NCBI GenBank assembly: GCA_017560425.1
Contig: JAFZEX010000049.1
Coordinates: 1 to 64,000 of the forward strand
Reading direction: 5' to 3'
From: Alistipes sp.
GTDB lineage: Bacteria > Bacteroidota > Bacteroidia > Bacteroidales > Rikenellaceae
DNA: 64,000 bases
Within the stretch, counting starts at the first letter, position 1; every line of letters starts with the position of its first letter. The notes under the pieces are model-generated. The model was not told where the DNA came from. It made no database searches and saw nothing but the letters and a program-made list of their open reading frames with translations. Made by a program: the position numbers and the translations under genes. Shown here piece after piece: positions 36,821-45,604 of the stretch.

Positions 36821-37524
36821 CGCTCAACCGATTTTTGATATTTGGCAACCAATGGACGCAGCAGCGACATCTCCACGGCGCTATGTCGGCGTAGGTCGTC
36901 ACGAAGCATGTAGATATGGTCGAGCAGCGAGCAGCGTAGTGGCGTAGGCACACCCTCGGGCAGGCTCTTGATCACGAGCGAGGCTATGTCGTTTGTTCTG
37001 TCGTCGATGTCGCCATGTGGTGCTTCGAGCATCGAGAAGAGGGCATCGAGCGTGGTGGACATATTGTCGATAATCGAGAATATGTCACGCTCCTCCTCCT
37101 CGAAGTGCGAGGCAAGGAACCCCACATAATCGTCATAAAATGAGCGCAATACACGCTGTGACAGAGCATCGCAGTGCTCCAACACTCGCTCTAAGTGTTG
37201 CGCCACATGCGGAAGCATATAGGTCGTATAGTAGCCATGCGACGAGCGTAGGTAGGCAACAACGCCCGCAAGCATCTCGGCACGAAGAGACCTATCTGCA
37301 GGGCGGTAGTCGGGGTCAAGATGCATGTTGCAGAGCATCATAAAGAGGTCGGCATCGAGCCCCTCACGCTGACACATCGCCTCGACCGACACGTCGCCAA
37401 AGGGCAACACAATGTTTAGGCGTGAAAATATCGAGAGGAGCTGTGGGTATCCGTCGATAAGCTCAAAGAGCTTCATCTCTTTGGATAGCGGCACCAACTG
37501 CCCCATATGTACTATCTTGTTCAT
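36817..37524 (-). CDS. Hemerythrin/RIC-type diiron protein
   Basis: 235 residues, all-helical. Residues 15-70 resemble the ScdA N-terminal domain but lack its Cys-Cys pair (NIVLPFGDVSVEAMC in that place). Residues 85-230 are a hemerythrin four-helix domain. Candidate iron ligands His96, His140, Glu144, His170, His214 and Glu218 have spacings close to those I recall for YtfE/RIC. RIC proteins repair Fe-S clusters after NO or oxidative stress. The operon here also suggests a sensing role. First gene of the operon; it has the best promoter in the window. Confidence 0.85.
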   Translation of the reverse strand: MNKIVHMGQLVPLSKEMKLFELIDGYPQLLSIFSRLNIVLPFGDVSVEAMCQREGLDADLFMMLCNMHLDPDYRPADRSLRAEMLAGVVAYLRSSHGYYTTYMLPHVAQHLERVLEHCDALSQRVLRSFYDDYVGFLASHFEEEERDIFSIIDNMSTTLDALFSMLEAPHGDIDDRTNDIASLVIKSLPEGVPTPLRCSLLDHIYMLRDDLRRHSAVEMSLLRPLVAKYQKSVER

Positions 37525-37547
37525 TGCTAACAGTAGTTAATATATTG

Positions 37548-37578
37548 CAAATATACTCATAATTTTGCAAATGACAAA
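37548..37578 (-). promoter_or_regulatory. Promoter of the RIC/LuxR/cutC operon
   Basis: On the minus strand TTTG (37578-37575), 19 bp, then TATATTTG (37555-37548): a full match to the Bacteroidota -33/-7 consensus. The leader would be about 17 nt. Confidence 0.75.
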
Positions 37579-37673
37579 GCACTACTATGTGTAGCGAAGA
37601 ATGAAAAATTAGGAATGGGCTGTGGCTATGGAAATTATTATTAGTTACTCTTTACTCATTTCTATTTTTTTAC

Positions 37674-37681
37674 TATCTTTG
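37674..37681 (+). promoter_or_regulatory. Promoter -7 box of the exchanger gene
   Basis: TATCTTTG fits TAnnTTTG; no clear -33 TTTG. A half-copy of the family II repeat (ATTAGTTACTCTTTACTCAT) lies directly upstream at 37640-37659. Confidence 0.55.
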
Positions 37682-37712
37682 CGCCGTTTTATTTTTAACA
37701 AAATAAAAGACT

Positions 37713-38651
37713 ATGATTTACCTACTACTCATCATTTCGTTTTTGCTCATCATCGTGGGTGCTATGCTGCTCACCGATGGTTCGGTTGCTGTGGCACAAA
37801 AGTTCAAGGTTCCAGAGTTCATTGTGGGTCTTACCATCGTTGCCGTGGGAACATCTATGCCCGAGTTTACAGTGAGCTTCATGTCGGCACTTGCTGGCAA
37901 GGGAGATATGGCTATCGGTAATATTGTTGGCTCAAACATCTTCAACATTCTGTTTATCTTGGGTGTGTGTGCCATAGCCTCGCCTATAGTCTTCACCAAG
38001 AGCAATATTCGCCGAGATATACCTATCTGCATCGTAGCAACCATTGCCCTGCTTGGTGTAACGCTCCTCAACCAGGACATCACACGCATCGAGGGTATCC
38101 TTCTTCTTTGCGGCTATATTGCAATGATTATTCTCACCATACGTGCCGATAAAAAGGCGTTGGCTGCTCAGTCCTCAAGCGAGGAGCAAAGCCAGAGCAA
38201 GCCGATGCCCCTATGGCGCATTCCGATATGGATTATCGGAGGTCTTGCGGGATTGATATATGGTGGCGAGATGTTCGTAAATAGCGCCTCGGCAATCGCT
38301 CGTGAGTGGGGCGTGTCGGAGGCTACCATCGCCATCACGCTTGTTGCGGGCGGCACGTCGATGCCCGAGCTTGCATCGAGCCTCGTGTCGATTATCAAGG
38401 GCAAGGCATCGCTGGCGCTGGGTAACGTCCTCGGCTCGAACATAGCCAACATACTACTTATCCTCGGCACATGCTCTACGGTGACCCCTCTGACGATGGG
38501 TGGCGTGGCGATGACAGACGTATATGTGTGCGTGGCTGCAACATTGATACTCATGCTCTCGGCGCTTGTCATCGGACGAGATAAGCTTACACGCATCGAG
38601 GGCGTGTTGTTTGTGGCATGCTACGTGGCATATGTCTACACACTGATATAA
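37713..38651 (+). CDS. Calcium/sodium antiporter (CaCA, YrbG type)
   Basis: Inner-membrane exchanger of 312 residues with about ten TM helices. The two inverted alpha repeats are clear: GTSMPEFTVSFMSA with GNIVGSNIFNI (about 46-80), and GGTSMPELASSLVS with GNVLGSNIANI (about 207-245). The acidic residues of both PE motifs, needed for cation binding, are intact. A short charged cytoplasmic loop (SSSEEQSQSK) joins the halves. It starts a plus-strand group with the SGNH gene 15 bp downstream. Confidence 0.93.
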   Translation: MIYLLLIISFLLIIVGAMLLTDGSVAVAQKFKVPEFIVGLTIVAVGTSMPEFTVSFMSALAGKGDMAIGNIVGSNIFNILFILGVCAIASPIVFTKSNIRRDIPICIVATIALLGVTLLNQDITRIEGILLLCGYIAMIILTIRADKKALAAQSSSEEQSQSKPMPLWRIPIWIIGGLAGLIYGGEMFVNSASAIAREWGVSEATIAITLVAGGTSMPELASSLVSIIKGKASLALGNVLGSNIANILLILGTCSTVTPLTMGGVAMTDVYVCVAATLILMLSALVIGRDKLTRIEGVLFVACYVAYVYTLI

Positions 38652-38666
38652 AATGTAAACAGATAA

Positions 38667-40250
38667 ATGAAGATGGAGAACAAAGATTACTTTTTCCGAG
38701 GCTGGCTTCTACTCCTCGCCGTGACGGTGGTGGTGGCAGCACTCAGCTTCTTACCTTCAGCCAACATCTTTGGTCTTGAGTGCGAGAAGGTAGATATTCT
38801 TGCCGACCTACGCTCCGATGCCAACAAGGAGGCTGCGGCAGTGCCCGTAGACTATGTTGCCGACTTCGAGCACCTCGAGAGTCAGCTTGCTAAGGTCGAG
38901 GAGGTCAAGGACTCGGTGGCTAAGAGCAACCCTGCACGCATCGAGTGGATTGTTCGTGAGCAGGAGATAGCTCCCCGTGAGATGCTCCGTAGCGACATGA
39001 TTAAGCCAAAGAAGTCGAGCCGTGCTGTGCCTATCGAGGACTACGACACTGCCAAGATTACTCGCTTCGACCGCTTTATAGAGAAGCTTATCGATGGTCA
39101 GGATGTGCGCATCGCCTTCCTTGGCGACTCGTTCATCGAGGGCGACATCCTCACTCAGGACCTCCGTGACCAGCTTCAGCGCACCTTCGGTGGTCGTGGC
39201 GTGGGCTTTGTGCCTTGTGCCATTCCCTTCGAAATCTTCCGCACAAGCGTACGTCGCTCAGTGTCGGGCTGGACAGCATATAGCTTGATGAACACAGGCT
39301 CTATACCAGCATCGTATCGTGACAAGTTCTTCATGTCGGGCTACCTTGCTGCGGGTCACCGTGGCTCAACAGCACGCTGGCAATCTACCGACCAATTCCC
39401 CACTATCGACTCGTGTACACGTGCTCGTGTGCTTATCACCAGCCGTGAAGAGAGCCGCATCGAGCTTATTATCAACGACACGCTAAAGAAGAAGTTTACC
39501 GTGCCTGGTGCCGAGTATGTTCGTGAGCTATATGTCGAGGCTCCGGTAAACAGCATCAAGATGAATGTGCTCAGTGGCAACGTGCTATGCCATGGCGCAT
39601 CGTTGGAGGGTGGCAAGGGTGTCACCGTCGATAACATGTCAATCCGTGGTAATAGCGGATATACCATCTTCGGCTCGGGAGCTGCCGTAAACCGTCAGGT
39701 AGACAAGCTATGGGGCTACGACCTCGTGGTGTTGGAGTATGGTCTTAACGGCATGCAGCCAGGACAGCGTGACTTCACAAAGTATCAGAACAAGCTCTGC
39801 GACATGATTGCCTATATCAAGCGCTGCTTCCCCGATGCTGCTATCCTTATCGTCGGCGTCTCTGACCGTTGGATCAAGGGCGAGGGCGGCTGGAAGCCTA
39901 TGAACTCGGTGGAGATCATGACACCATTCCAGCGTGAGGCATCGAAGCTCTCGGGCGTGGCATTCTGGGAGATGGGTAAGGTAGTGCTGTCGTATGGCGG
40001 TATTCGTGGCTTCGTGAACAACGGCTGGGCTGCGGGCGACCACATCCACATCAACTTCAAGGGTGGTGCACGTGTGGCTAAGCCTCTTGGCGACGCTATC
40101 ATGCAGCGTGCCTACGACATGCTCCGTGAGCGTGAGGGCAACGTTGTGGATATGATCTACCCTCATAGCATGGCTCCCGAGGGCCTCTACAAGCGCTTCG
40201 ATCGTAAGGAGGAGGATGAGAACATACCTCTTATCTTCGATATTGAGTAA
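38667..40250 (+). CDS. Membrane-anchored SGNH/GDSL hydrolase-like protein
   Basis: 527 residues. N-terminal TM anchor (about 13-31) and a periplasmic body. SGNH blocks: Ser155 in AFLGDSFIEGD (block I), LEYGLNGMQPG (block III-like) and Asp458-His461 in AGDHIHINF (block V), with about 300 residues between them, more than in simple GDSL esterases. The pairing with an MBOAT protein 20 bp downstream recalls PatA/PatB-type or alginate-type acyl transfer to envelope polysaccharide, where the SGNH partner transfers or removes O-acetyl groups. The substrate is unknown. Alternative start at the Met two codons in. Confidence 0.82.
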   Translation: MKMENKDYFFRGWLLLLAVTVVVAALSFLPSANIFGLECEKVDILADLRSDANKEAAAVPVDYVADFEHLESQLAKVEEVKDSVAKSNPARIEWIVREQEIAPREMLRSDMIKPKKSSRAVPIEDYDTAKITRFDRFIEKLIDGQDVRIAFLGDSFIEGDILTQDLRDQLQRTFGGRGVGFVPCAIPFEIFRTSVRRSVSGWTAYSLMNTGSIPASYRDKFFMSGYLAAGHRGSTARWQSTDQFPTIDSCTRARVLITSREESRIELIINDTLKKKFTVPGAEYVRELYVEAPVNSIKMNVLSGNVLCHGASLEGGKGVTVDNMSIRGNSGYTIFGSGAAVNRQVDKLWGYDLVVLEYGLNGMQPGQRDFTKYQNKLCDMIAYIKRCFPDAAILIVGVSDRWIKGEGGWKPMNSVEIMTPFQREASKLSGVAFWEMGKVVLSYGGIRGFVNNGWAAGDHIHINFKGGARVAKPLGDAIMQRAYDMLREREGNVVDMIYPHSMAPEGLYKRFDRKEEDENIPLIFDIE

Positions 40251-40270
40251 CCACTAATCTAAATCGTATA

Positions 40271-41794
40271 ATGATGGATTTTTTCAAGTTTGATGGCGAG
40301 GTGTGGCAGCGACTACTCACCCTGCTTAACTACGACTCAGCTTCGCCAATGACCCTTGCAAGTGGCTTCTTCCTCTTTGCCTTCTTGGTATTTGGCATAG
40401 GATATATGGCTGTGCGCAACCGCCGCATGGCTCGCACCATCTATGTTAGCCTTATCTCGCTATACTTCTACTACAAGATCTCGGGTCTGTTCGTACTCTT
40501 GCTCCTGTTTGTGGCTACCAGCGACTACCTTATCGGTCAGCGCATCGCCAAGCGCCGTAGCGAGGGACTCAAAACACGTGGCTGGGTTACGCTCAGCATG
40601 ATCATCAACATACTTATCTTGGCATACTTCAAGATAGGCGGATTGTTCGAGGAGGCGCTAAACAACCTCTTCGGCAATGGCACCATCAACCTCGGCGAGA
40701 TACTTGTGCCTGCAGGAGTGTCGTTCTTCGTGTTCCAGTCTATGAGCTACATCATCGACCTCTCGCGTGGCGTTATCAGTCCTGTGAAGCGATACCTCGA
40801 CTACCTCTTCTTGCTGAGCTTCTTCCCCAAGGTATTCCTTGGTCCGTTGGTGCGCAACAAGGAGTTTATCCCTCAGATCGAGAGCGAGAATATCGTCGTC
40901 ACACGTGACGACATCGGTCGTGCGGTGGCATTGGTGTCGAGCGGTTTGATTAAGTATGCCGTGATATCAAAGGCTATCGACACCCTACTGCTTATCCCTG
41001 CCGTGTCGGGCGACTTTGGCGATAGTGGTGTTGTGATGCTCGTGGCGCTCTACGCCTTCGGCATACGCCTCTACTGCGACTTCTCGGGATACTCCGACAT
41101 CGCCATCGGTATTGCTCAGGCACTCGGATACAAGCTCCCCGACAACTTCGACGCTCCGTTTAAGTCGGCAACAATCACCGAGTTTTGGCGCAGATGGCAC
41201 ATCTCGCTTTCGTCGTGGTTGCGTGACTACCTCTACATCTCGCTTGGTGGTAACCGCAAGGGTCGCTTCCGCACATACATGAACCTCACAATCACCATGT
41301 TCGTGTGCGCCATGTGGCACAAGGTAAACCTTCCATACGTAGTATGGGGTATGCTCCAGGGTGTGGGTCTTGCCCTACACAAGCTATGGCTCGAGAAGAT
41401 TTCGGGCTCTAAGGCGCTGGGCAAGGATATGAAGAGGGGCAAGCGCATTCTTGCCACACTCCTCATGTTCAACTTCATGACCTTCACATGGCCAATGATC
41501 TGCATGGATACGTGGGAGGGCGTGATGGATATCTACACCAAGATATTCACCAACTTCGCTGCGGGCGACTTCATCGCACTTATGCACAAGGCGGGTTTTG
41601 CCCTCGTTCTTGTGGTGATTGGCTACGCTATGCACTTCATGCCTAAGCGCTTCAACGGCGTACTTACAGGCTGGGTTACACGCTCGGGCTTTGTGGGTCA
41701 GCTCCTTATCCTCGTTGTCACAATATGGATTGTTATGCAGGCGCAGATGATGCTTGCGGGCGACGGCGGACTACCTGTATACGCAGCATTCTAA
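40271..41794 (+). CDS. MBOAT family O-acyltransferase (DltB/AlgI/PatA-like)
   Basis: Polytopic inner-membrane protein of 507 residues that moves acyl groups across the membrane. Family signatures: VPAGVSFFVFQSMSYIID, FFPKVFLGPLVR, TEFWRRWHISLSSWLRDY and the catalytic-His block MWHK (about residue 345) followed by PYVVWGMLQG. About ten to twelve TM helices. It lies between the SGNH partner (20 bp) and a PAP2 phosphatase (12 bp), forming a compact three-gene unit. Confidence 0.93.
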   Translation: MMDFFKFDGEVWQRLLTLLNYDSASPMTLASGFFLFAFLVFGIGYMAVRNRRMARTIYVSLISLYFYYKISGLFVLLLLFVATSDYLIGQRIAKRRSEGLKTRGWVTLSMIINILILAYFKIGGLFEEALNNLFGNGTINLGEILVPAGVSFFVFQSMSYIIDLSRGVISPVKRYLDYLFLLSFFPKVFLGPLVRNKEFIPQIESENIVVTRDDIGRAVALVSSGLIKYAVISKAIDTLLLIPAVSGDFGDSGVVMLVALYAFGIRLYCDFSGYSDIAIGIAQALGYKLPDNFDAPFKSATITEFWRRWHISLSSWLRDYLYISLGGNRKGRFRTYMNLTITMFVCAMWHKVNLPYVVWGMLQGVGLALHKLWLEKISGSKALGKDMKRGKRILATLLMFNFMTFTWPMICMDTWEGVMDIYTKIFTNFAAGDFIALMHKAGFALVLVVIGYAMHFMPKRFNGVLTGWVTRSGFVGQLLILVVTIWIVMQAQMMLAGDGGLPVYAAF

Positions 41795-41806
41795 ACCAAC
41801 AACACA

Positions 41807-42397
41807 ATGGGCAGCATTACCTGGGATTGGACCCTATTTGAGCTCCTTAACTTCGATGGTCCTACGGCACTCGACGCAACGATGCGCCTTGTGTCGGGCA
41901 TCAAGCTATGGGTGCCGCTCTATATACTTATTATATATATAGTATGGCGCAAGCATAGCTGGCAGGGTGTTGTTGCTCTTATCGTGGCTATGGCTGTGGC
42001 TATCGGCTTTGCCGACCTTGTAGCGGGAATATTCAAGCACCAAGGACCCCTCAAGGATTTGTGGGCAAGCTTCCCTGCACGACCACGACCCATGCACACC
42101 GAAGGCTTAGAGGCATTTACCAACGGCTATGGCAATGCAGGGCTAAACGGCTCGGTGTCGGCGCACGCTGCCACAATCACCGCCATTGCGATACTCGCAG
42201 CAAAGATTATCAGCAAGCGTTGGATGACAATCCTCCTTGGCATTGTGGCTGTTGCGGTATGCTACTCACGCATCTACTTTGCCTGCCACTTCCCACAAGA
42301 CATACTGCTTGGCGCACTTCTCGGCACCCTTAGCGCCGTGGTCGGATTATGGATATTTCACCGACTGCACGGACGACTAACCAAAGAGAAAAATTAG
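41807..42397 (+). CDS. PAP2-family membrane phosphatase
   Basis: 196 residues, about five or six TM helices. The three phosphatase motifs are present in variant form: KHQGPLKDLW...RPRP, SVSAHAATITA in place of PSGH, and YSRIYFACHFPQDILLGAL (S-R-x5-H-x3-D). It could recycle undecaprenyl pyrophosphate or act on lipid phosphates. Same transcript as the SGNH/MBOAT genes by spacing, ended by a terminator. Confidence 0.88.
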   Translation: MGSITWDWTLFELLNFDGPTALDATMRLVSGIKLWVPLYILIIYIVWRKHSWQGVVALIVAMAVAIGFADLVAGIFKHQGPLKDLWASFPARPRPMHTEGLEAFTNGYGNAGLNGSVSAHAATITAIAILAAKIISKRWMTILLGIVAVAVCYSRIYFACHFPQDILLGALLGTLSAVVGLWIFHRLHGRLTKEKN

Positions 42398-42401
42398 GAA
42401 T

Positions 42402-42436
42402 ATGCGCTACAGATAGCTGTGGCGCATCTTTTTTTT
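42402..42436 (+). terminator. Terminator after the PAP2 gene
   Basis: ATGCGCTACAG pairs with CTGTGGCGCAT (one T-G) around loop ATAG, then eight T residues. Confidence 0.92.
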
Positions 42437-42518
42437 GATTGTGGATAAAGTGTCGAAAAAATAGTGCGAAACAAGGGGCTTTTCCCACGAAAAATCACGA
42501 ATTTTGTATGCCTGATTT

Positions 42519-42543
42519 AGCCCCCTAAACGAAAATTAGGGCT
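42519..42543 (+). other. Leader hairpin upstream of nrdJ
   Basis: AGCCCCCTAA and TTAGGGCT pair with one bulged C around ACGAAAA, about 50 bp before the nrdJ start. No T tract follows. No B12-box or NrdR-box consensus was found in 42437-42594, so its role is open. Confidence 0.35.
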
Positions 42544-42594
42544 TGGAACCATGGGCACACATAGCTCGAAAACAATAATAAAAACGATATAGAC

Positions 42595-45147
42595 ATGACT
42601 CAAAAACCTAACAATGAACAGCTTATGACGGTAGCGTACGAAGATGCCGTTGCTGCGTCAAAGGAGTACTTCGCAGGTGACGACCTCGCCGCACAGGTAT
42701 GGGTTAGCAAGTATGCCCTCAAAGACTCGTTCGGCAACATCTACGAGACATCACCTAAGGACATGCACACTCGTATCGCTGCGGAGCTCGCACGCATCGA
42801 GAGCAACTATCCTAATGGCCTCAGCCACGACGAGATCTTCGAGCTTCTCGACCACTTCCGTTACATCATTCCACAGGGTGGCCCAATGACAGGTATCGGC
42901 AACAACCTCCAGGTTGCTTCGCTCTCTAACTGCTTCGTTATCGGTCACAAGAACCCTGCCGACTCTTACGGCGGTATCTTCCGTATGGACGAGGAGCAGG
43001 TGCAGCTCATGAAGCGCCGTGGTGGTGTTGGTCACGACCTATCGCACATCCGTCCTACTGGTAGCCCTGTGCTCAACTCGGCGCTCACCTCGACAGGTAT
43101 CGTTCCATTCATGGAGCGTTACTCAAACTCTACACGTGAGGTTGCGCAGGATGGCCGTCGTGGTGCGTTGATGCTCTCGTTGCTTATCAAGCACCCTGAT
43201 GCTGAGCGCTTCATCGACGCAAAGGTAGACACCGGCAAGGTTACCGGCGCTAACGTATCTATCAAGATTGACGACGAGTTTATGCGTGCTGCCTTGGCGG
43301 GTGAGTCATACCGCCAGCAGTTCCCTGTAGCATCTACCGAGCCAATCTTCACTCAGGATATCGAGGCTAAGAAGCTTTGGGATAAGATTATCCACAACGC
43401 TTGGAAGTCGGCAGAGCCAGGCGTATTGTTCTGGGATACCATCATTCGTGAGAGTGTGCCCGACTGCTACGCTGATGAGGGCTTTAGAACAGTATCTACA
43501 AACCCTTGTGGCGAGATTCCATTGTGTCCTTACGACAGCTGCCGCCTCTTGGCTCTCAACCTCCTAAGCTATGTTGAGAACCCATTCACCCCTAAGGCAA
43601 AGTTCAACTTCGACCTCTTCAAGGATCACGTAGCTAAGGCTATGCACCTCATGGACGATATCATCGACCTCGAGTTGGAGAAGGTGGAGCTCATCATCTC
43701 TAAGATTTCGTCAGACCCTGAGGACGACGATGTACGCCGTGTAGAGCTCGAGCTTTGGAAGAAGATTAAGGATATGGCACTCAAGGGCCGCCGTACAGGT
43801 CTCGGCATCACTGCTGAGGGCGATATGTTGGCAGCGTTGGGTCTTCGCTACGGCTCGGAGGAGGCTATCGACTTCGCAGTTACCGTTCACAAGACCTTGG
43901 CTGTTGAGGCTTACCGTGCATCAACAATCATGGCTAAGGAGCGTGGCGCCTTCGGCGTTTACAACTTCGAGAAGGAGCAGGGCAACCCTATGATCGAGCG
44001 TATCTGCGAGGCAGCACCTGAGCTCCGCGAGATGATGAAGGAGCATGGTCGTCGTAACATCGCAATGCTCACCATTGCACCTACCGGCACAACATCGCTC
44101 ATGTCGCAGACAACATCGGGTATCGAGCCTGTGTTCCGCCCTGTATACAAGCGTCGCCGTAAGATCAACCCATCAGATAAGGATCAGACCGCAACATTCG
44201 TTGATGAGACCGGCGAGAAGTTCGTGGAGTACTACGTCTTCCACCACCAATTTGTCAAGTGGCTGGAGATCAACGGCTACGACACTAAGGATATTCAGAA
44301 CATCACTGAGGAGGAGCTCGACAAGTGGCTCAAGGCATCGCCTTACTACAAGGCTACTGCCAACGACATCGACTGGGTTGCTAAGGTTAAGATGCAGGGT
44401 GCTATCCAGAAGTGGGTAGACCACTCTATCTCTGTTACCGTGAACCTACCTAACGAGGTTACCGAGGAGCTTGTTGCCGACGTTTACCGCACAGCATGGG
44501 AGTCAGGCTGTAAGGGTATCACCGTATACCGTGACGGCTGCCGTGATGGCGTGCTTCTCGACGTTAAGGATAAGGGCACATCAAAGAAGAACTGCTCAAA
44601 TAACGACACTATCCGCCGTCCAGAGTCTATCCCTGCCGACATCGTTCGCTTCAAGAACGGCTCGGAGGATTGGATCGCCTTCGTAGGTAAGCAGGACGAC
44701 CGTCCTTACGAGATCTTTACCGGTAAGATCGAGGAGGATGCTATGTATATCCCTAAGACCATCAAGAGCGGTCAGATCTTGAAGGTACACGAGAAGGACG
44801 GCACTAAGCGCTACGACTTCCAGTATCAGGATCGCTACGGATATATCAACACTATCGGTGGTATCTCACGCCTCTTCGACGAGGAGTTCTGGAACTACGC
44901 TAAGCTTATCTCGGGCGTGTTGCGCTACGGCATGCCTATCGACAAGGTTGTTCAGCTTGTTGATGGCCTACACCTCGACTCAGAGACTATCAACACCTGG
45001 AAGAATGGCGTTGAGCGTGCCTTGAAGCAGTATATCAAGGATGGTACTCGTGGCAAGGGCCGCTGCCCACAGTGTGGCCAGGAGAACATGGCATACCAAA
45101 ATGGTTGCTTGACATGTATGGCTTGCGGCTACTCAAAGTGTAGCTAA
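42595..45147 (+). CDS. nrdJ: Adenosylcobalamin-dependent (class II) ribonucleoside-diphosphate reductase
   Basis: Makes deoxyribonucleotides without oxygen or a second subunit, using B12. 850 residues. Blocks: SNCFVIGHKNPADSYGGIF, RRGGVGHDLSHIRPTG, the catalytic-Cys stretch STNPCGEIPLCPYDSCRLL, IAPTGTTSLMSQTTSGIEP and the C-terminal region KGITVYRDGCRDG. The last 35 residues hold CPQCGQENMAYQNG and CMACGYSKC, a zinc-ribbon-like redox tail. There is no ATP cone. Codon use is strongly biased, as for fhs, indicating high expression. It is a single-gene unit. Confidence 0.95.
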   Translation: MTQKPNNEQLMTVAYEDAVAASKEYFAGDDLAAQVWVSKYALKDSFGNIYETSPKDMHTRIAAELARIESNYPNGLSHDEIFELLDHFRYIIPQGGPMTGIGNNLQVASLSNCFVIGHKNPADSYGGIFRMDEEQVQLMKRRGGVGHDLSHIRPTGSPVLNSALTSTGIVPFMERYSNSTREVAQDGRRGALMLSLLIKHPDAERFIDAKVDTGKVTGANVSIKIDDEFMRAALAGESYRQQFPVASTEPIFTQDIEAKKLWDKIIHNAWKSAEPGVLFWDTIIRESVPDCYADEGFRTVSTNPCGEIPLCPYDSCRLLALNLLSYVENPFTPKAKFNFDLFKDHVAKAMHLMDDIIDLELEKVELIISKISSDPEDDDVRRVELELWKKIKDMALKGRRTGLGITAEGDMLAALGLRYGSEEAIDFAVTVHKTLAVEAYRASTIMAKERGAFGVYNFEKEQGNPMIERICEAAPELREMMKEHGRRNIAMLTIAPTGTTSLMSQTTSGIEPVFRPVYKRRRKINPSDKDQTATFVDETGEKFVEYYVFHHQFVKWLEINGYDTKDIQNITEEELDKWLKASPYYKATANDIDWVAKVKMQGAIQKWVDHSISVTVNLPNEVTEELVADVYRTAWESGCKGITVYRDGCRDGVLLDVKDKGTSKKNCSNNDTIRRPESIPADIVRFKNGSEDWIAFVGKQDDRPYEIFTGKIEEDAMYIPKTIKSGQILKVHEKDGTKRYDFQYQDRYGYINTIGGISRLFDEEFWNYAKLISGVLRYGMPIDKVVQLVDGLHLDSETINTWKNGVERALKQYIKDGTRGKGRCPQCGQENMAYQNGCLTCMACGYSKCS

Positions 45148-45166
45148 TCATAGCCTTTAAATAGTG

Positions 45167-45198
45167 AAGAACTGCTCGTCGGGGCAGTTCTTTTTTTT
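45167..45198 (+). terminator. Terminator of nrdJ
   Basis: AAGAACTGC / GCAGTTCTT over a short loop, continued by eight T residues. Confidence 0.92.
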
Positions 45199-45227
45199 GT
45201 TTGGGGAGGAGAGAATGGGATAGATAG

Positions 45228-45335
45228 GGAAGATAAGGAATTTAGGGAATTTAGGGAATTTAGGGAGGAGTATCACTAATATCCTTAAGTTCCCTAATCT
45301 CATTAAATTCTCTAAATTCACTAATCAACCACCTC
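45228..45335. repeat. Long hairpin with 9-bp units downstream of nrdJ
   Basis: The left arm in 9-mers: GGAAGATAA, then GGAATTTAG three times exactly (45237-45263), then GGAGGAGTA. The right arm: TCCTTAAGT, TCCCTAATC, TCATTAAAT, TCTCTAAAT, TCACTAATC (45282-45326). The arms are complementary with mismatches. This is the same design as 20801-20920 with different bases. It is joined to repeat copy D by ATCAGCGCACC. Confidence 0.65.
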
Positions 45336-45348
45336 AATCAGCGCACCG

Positions 45349-45476
45349 ATTTCTTGTTAGAGGGGGTTAGGCTTGGTCTATCTCAAATAAAGATCCCCTC
45401 GGGATAGTACTTATAGTACAGCCCGAGGGGTCTTGCGTTTGAGATGGGCCGAGAATGACCCCTTATCACAGGAAAT
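45349..45476 (-). repeat. Palindromic element family I, copy D (128 bp)
   Basis: The ends ATTTCTTGT / ACAGGAAAT differ from the other copies, yet still pair with each other. The apical stem GATCCCCTCGGG pairs with CCCGAGGGGTC, and an inner arm ATCTCAAA pairs with TTTGAGAT. It stands immediately head-to-tail with copy E. The 11 bases before it (ATCAGCGCACC) also precede copy F. Confidence 0.8.
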
Positions 45477-45604
45477 ATTTGTTGTCAGAAGGGTGCCGAG
45501 TGCTACACTCGGCAAAAATGGCGACGATGGGCTGTACTAAAGCGTACTGCTCATTGTCGCCATTTTTTGTTAGGGGACGCAATCGACCCCTTATCACAAC
45601 AAAT
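45477..45604 (-). repeat. Palindromic element family I, copy E (128 bp)
   Basis: Near-identical in plan and largely in sequence to copy A: left hairpin GCCGAGTG-CTA-CACTCGGC, apical stem TGGCGACGATGGGCTGTAC with GTACTGCTCATTGTCGCCA, right hairpin AGGGG...CCCCT. The first stem pairs (GGC/GCC here, CCC/GGG in A) changed on both sides together. The right end shares one base with the gcvH stop TAA (45606-45604). Confidence 0.83.

Noticed and set aside
42437..42594. Adenosylcobalamin riboswitch before nrdJ
   Set aside because: No B12-box (GCCACTG-like) sequence or multi-arm structure found; only one hairpin.
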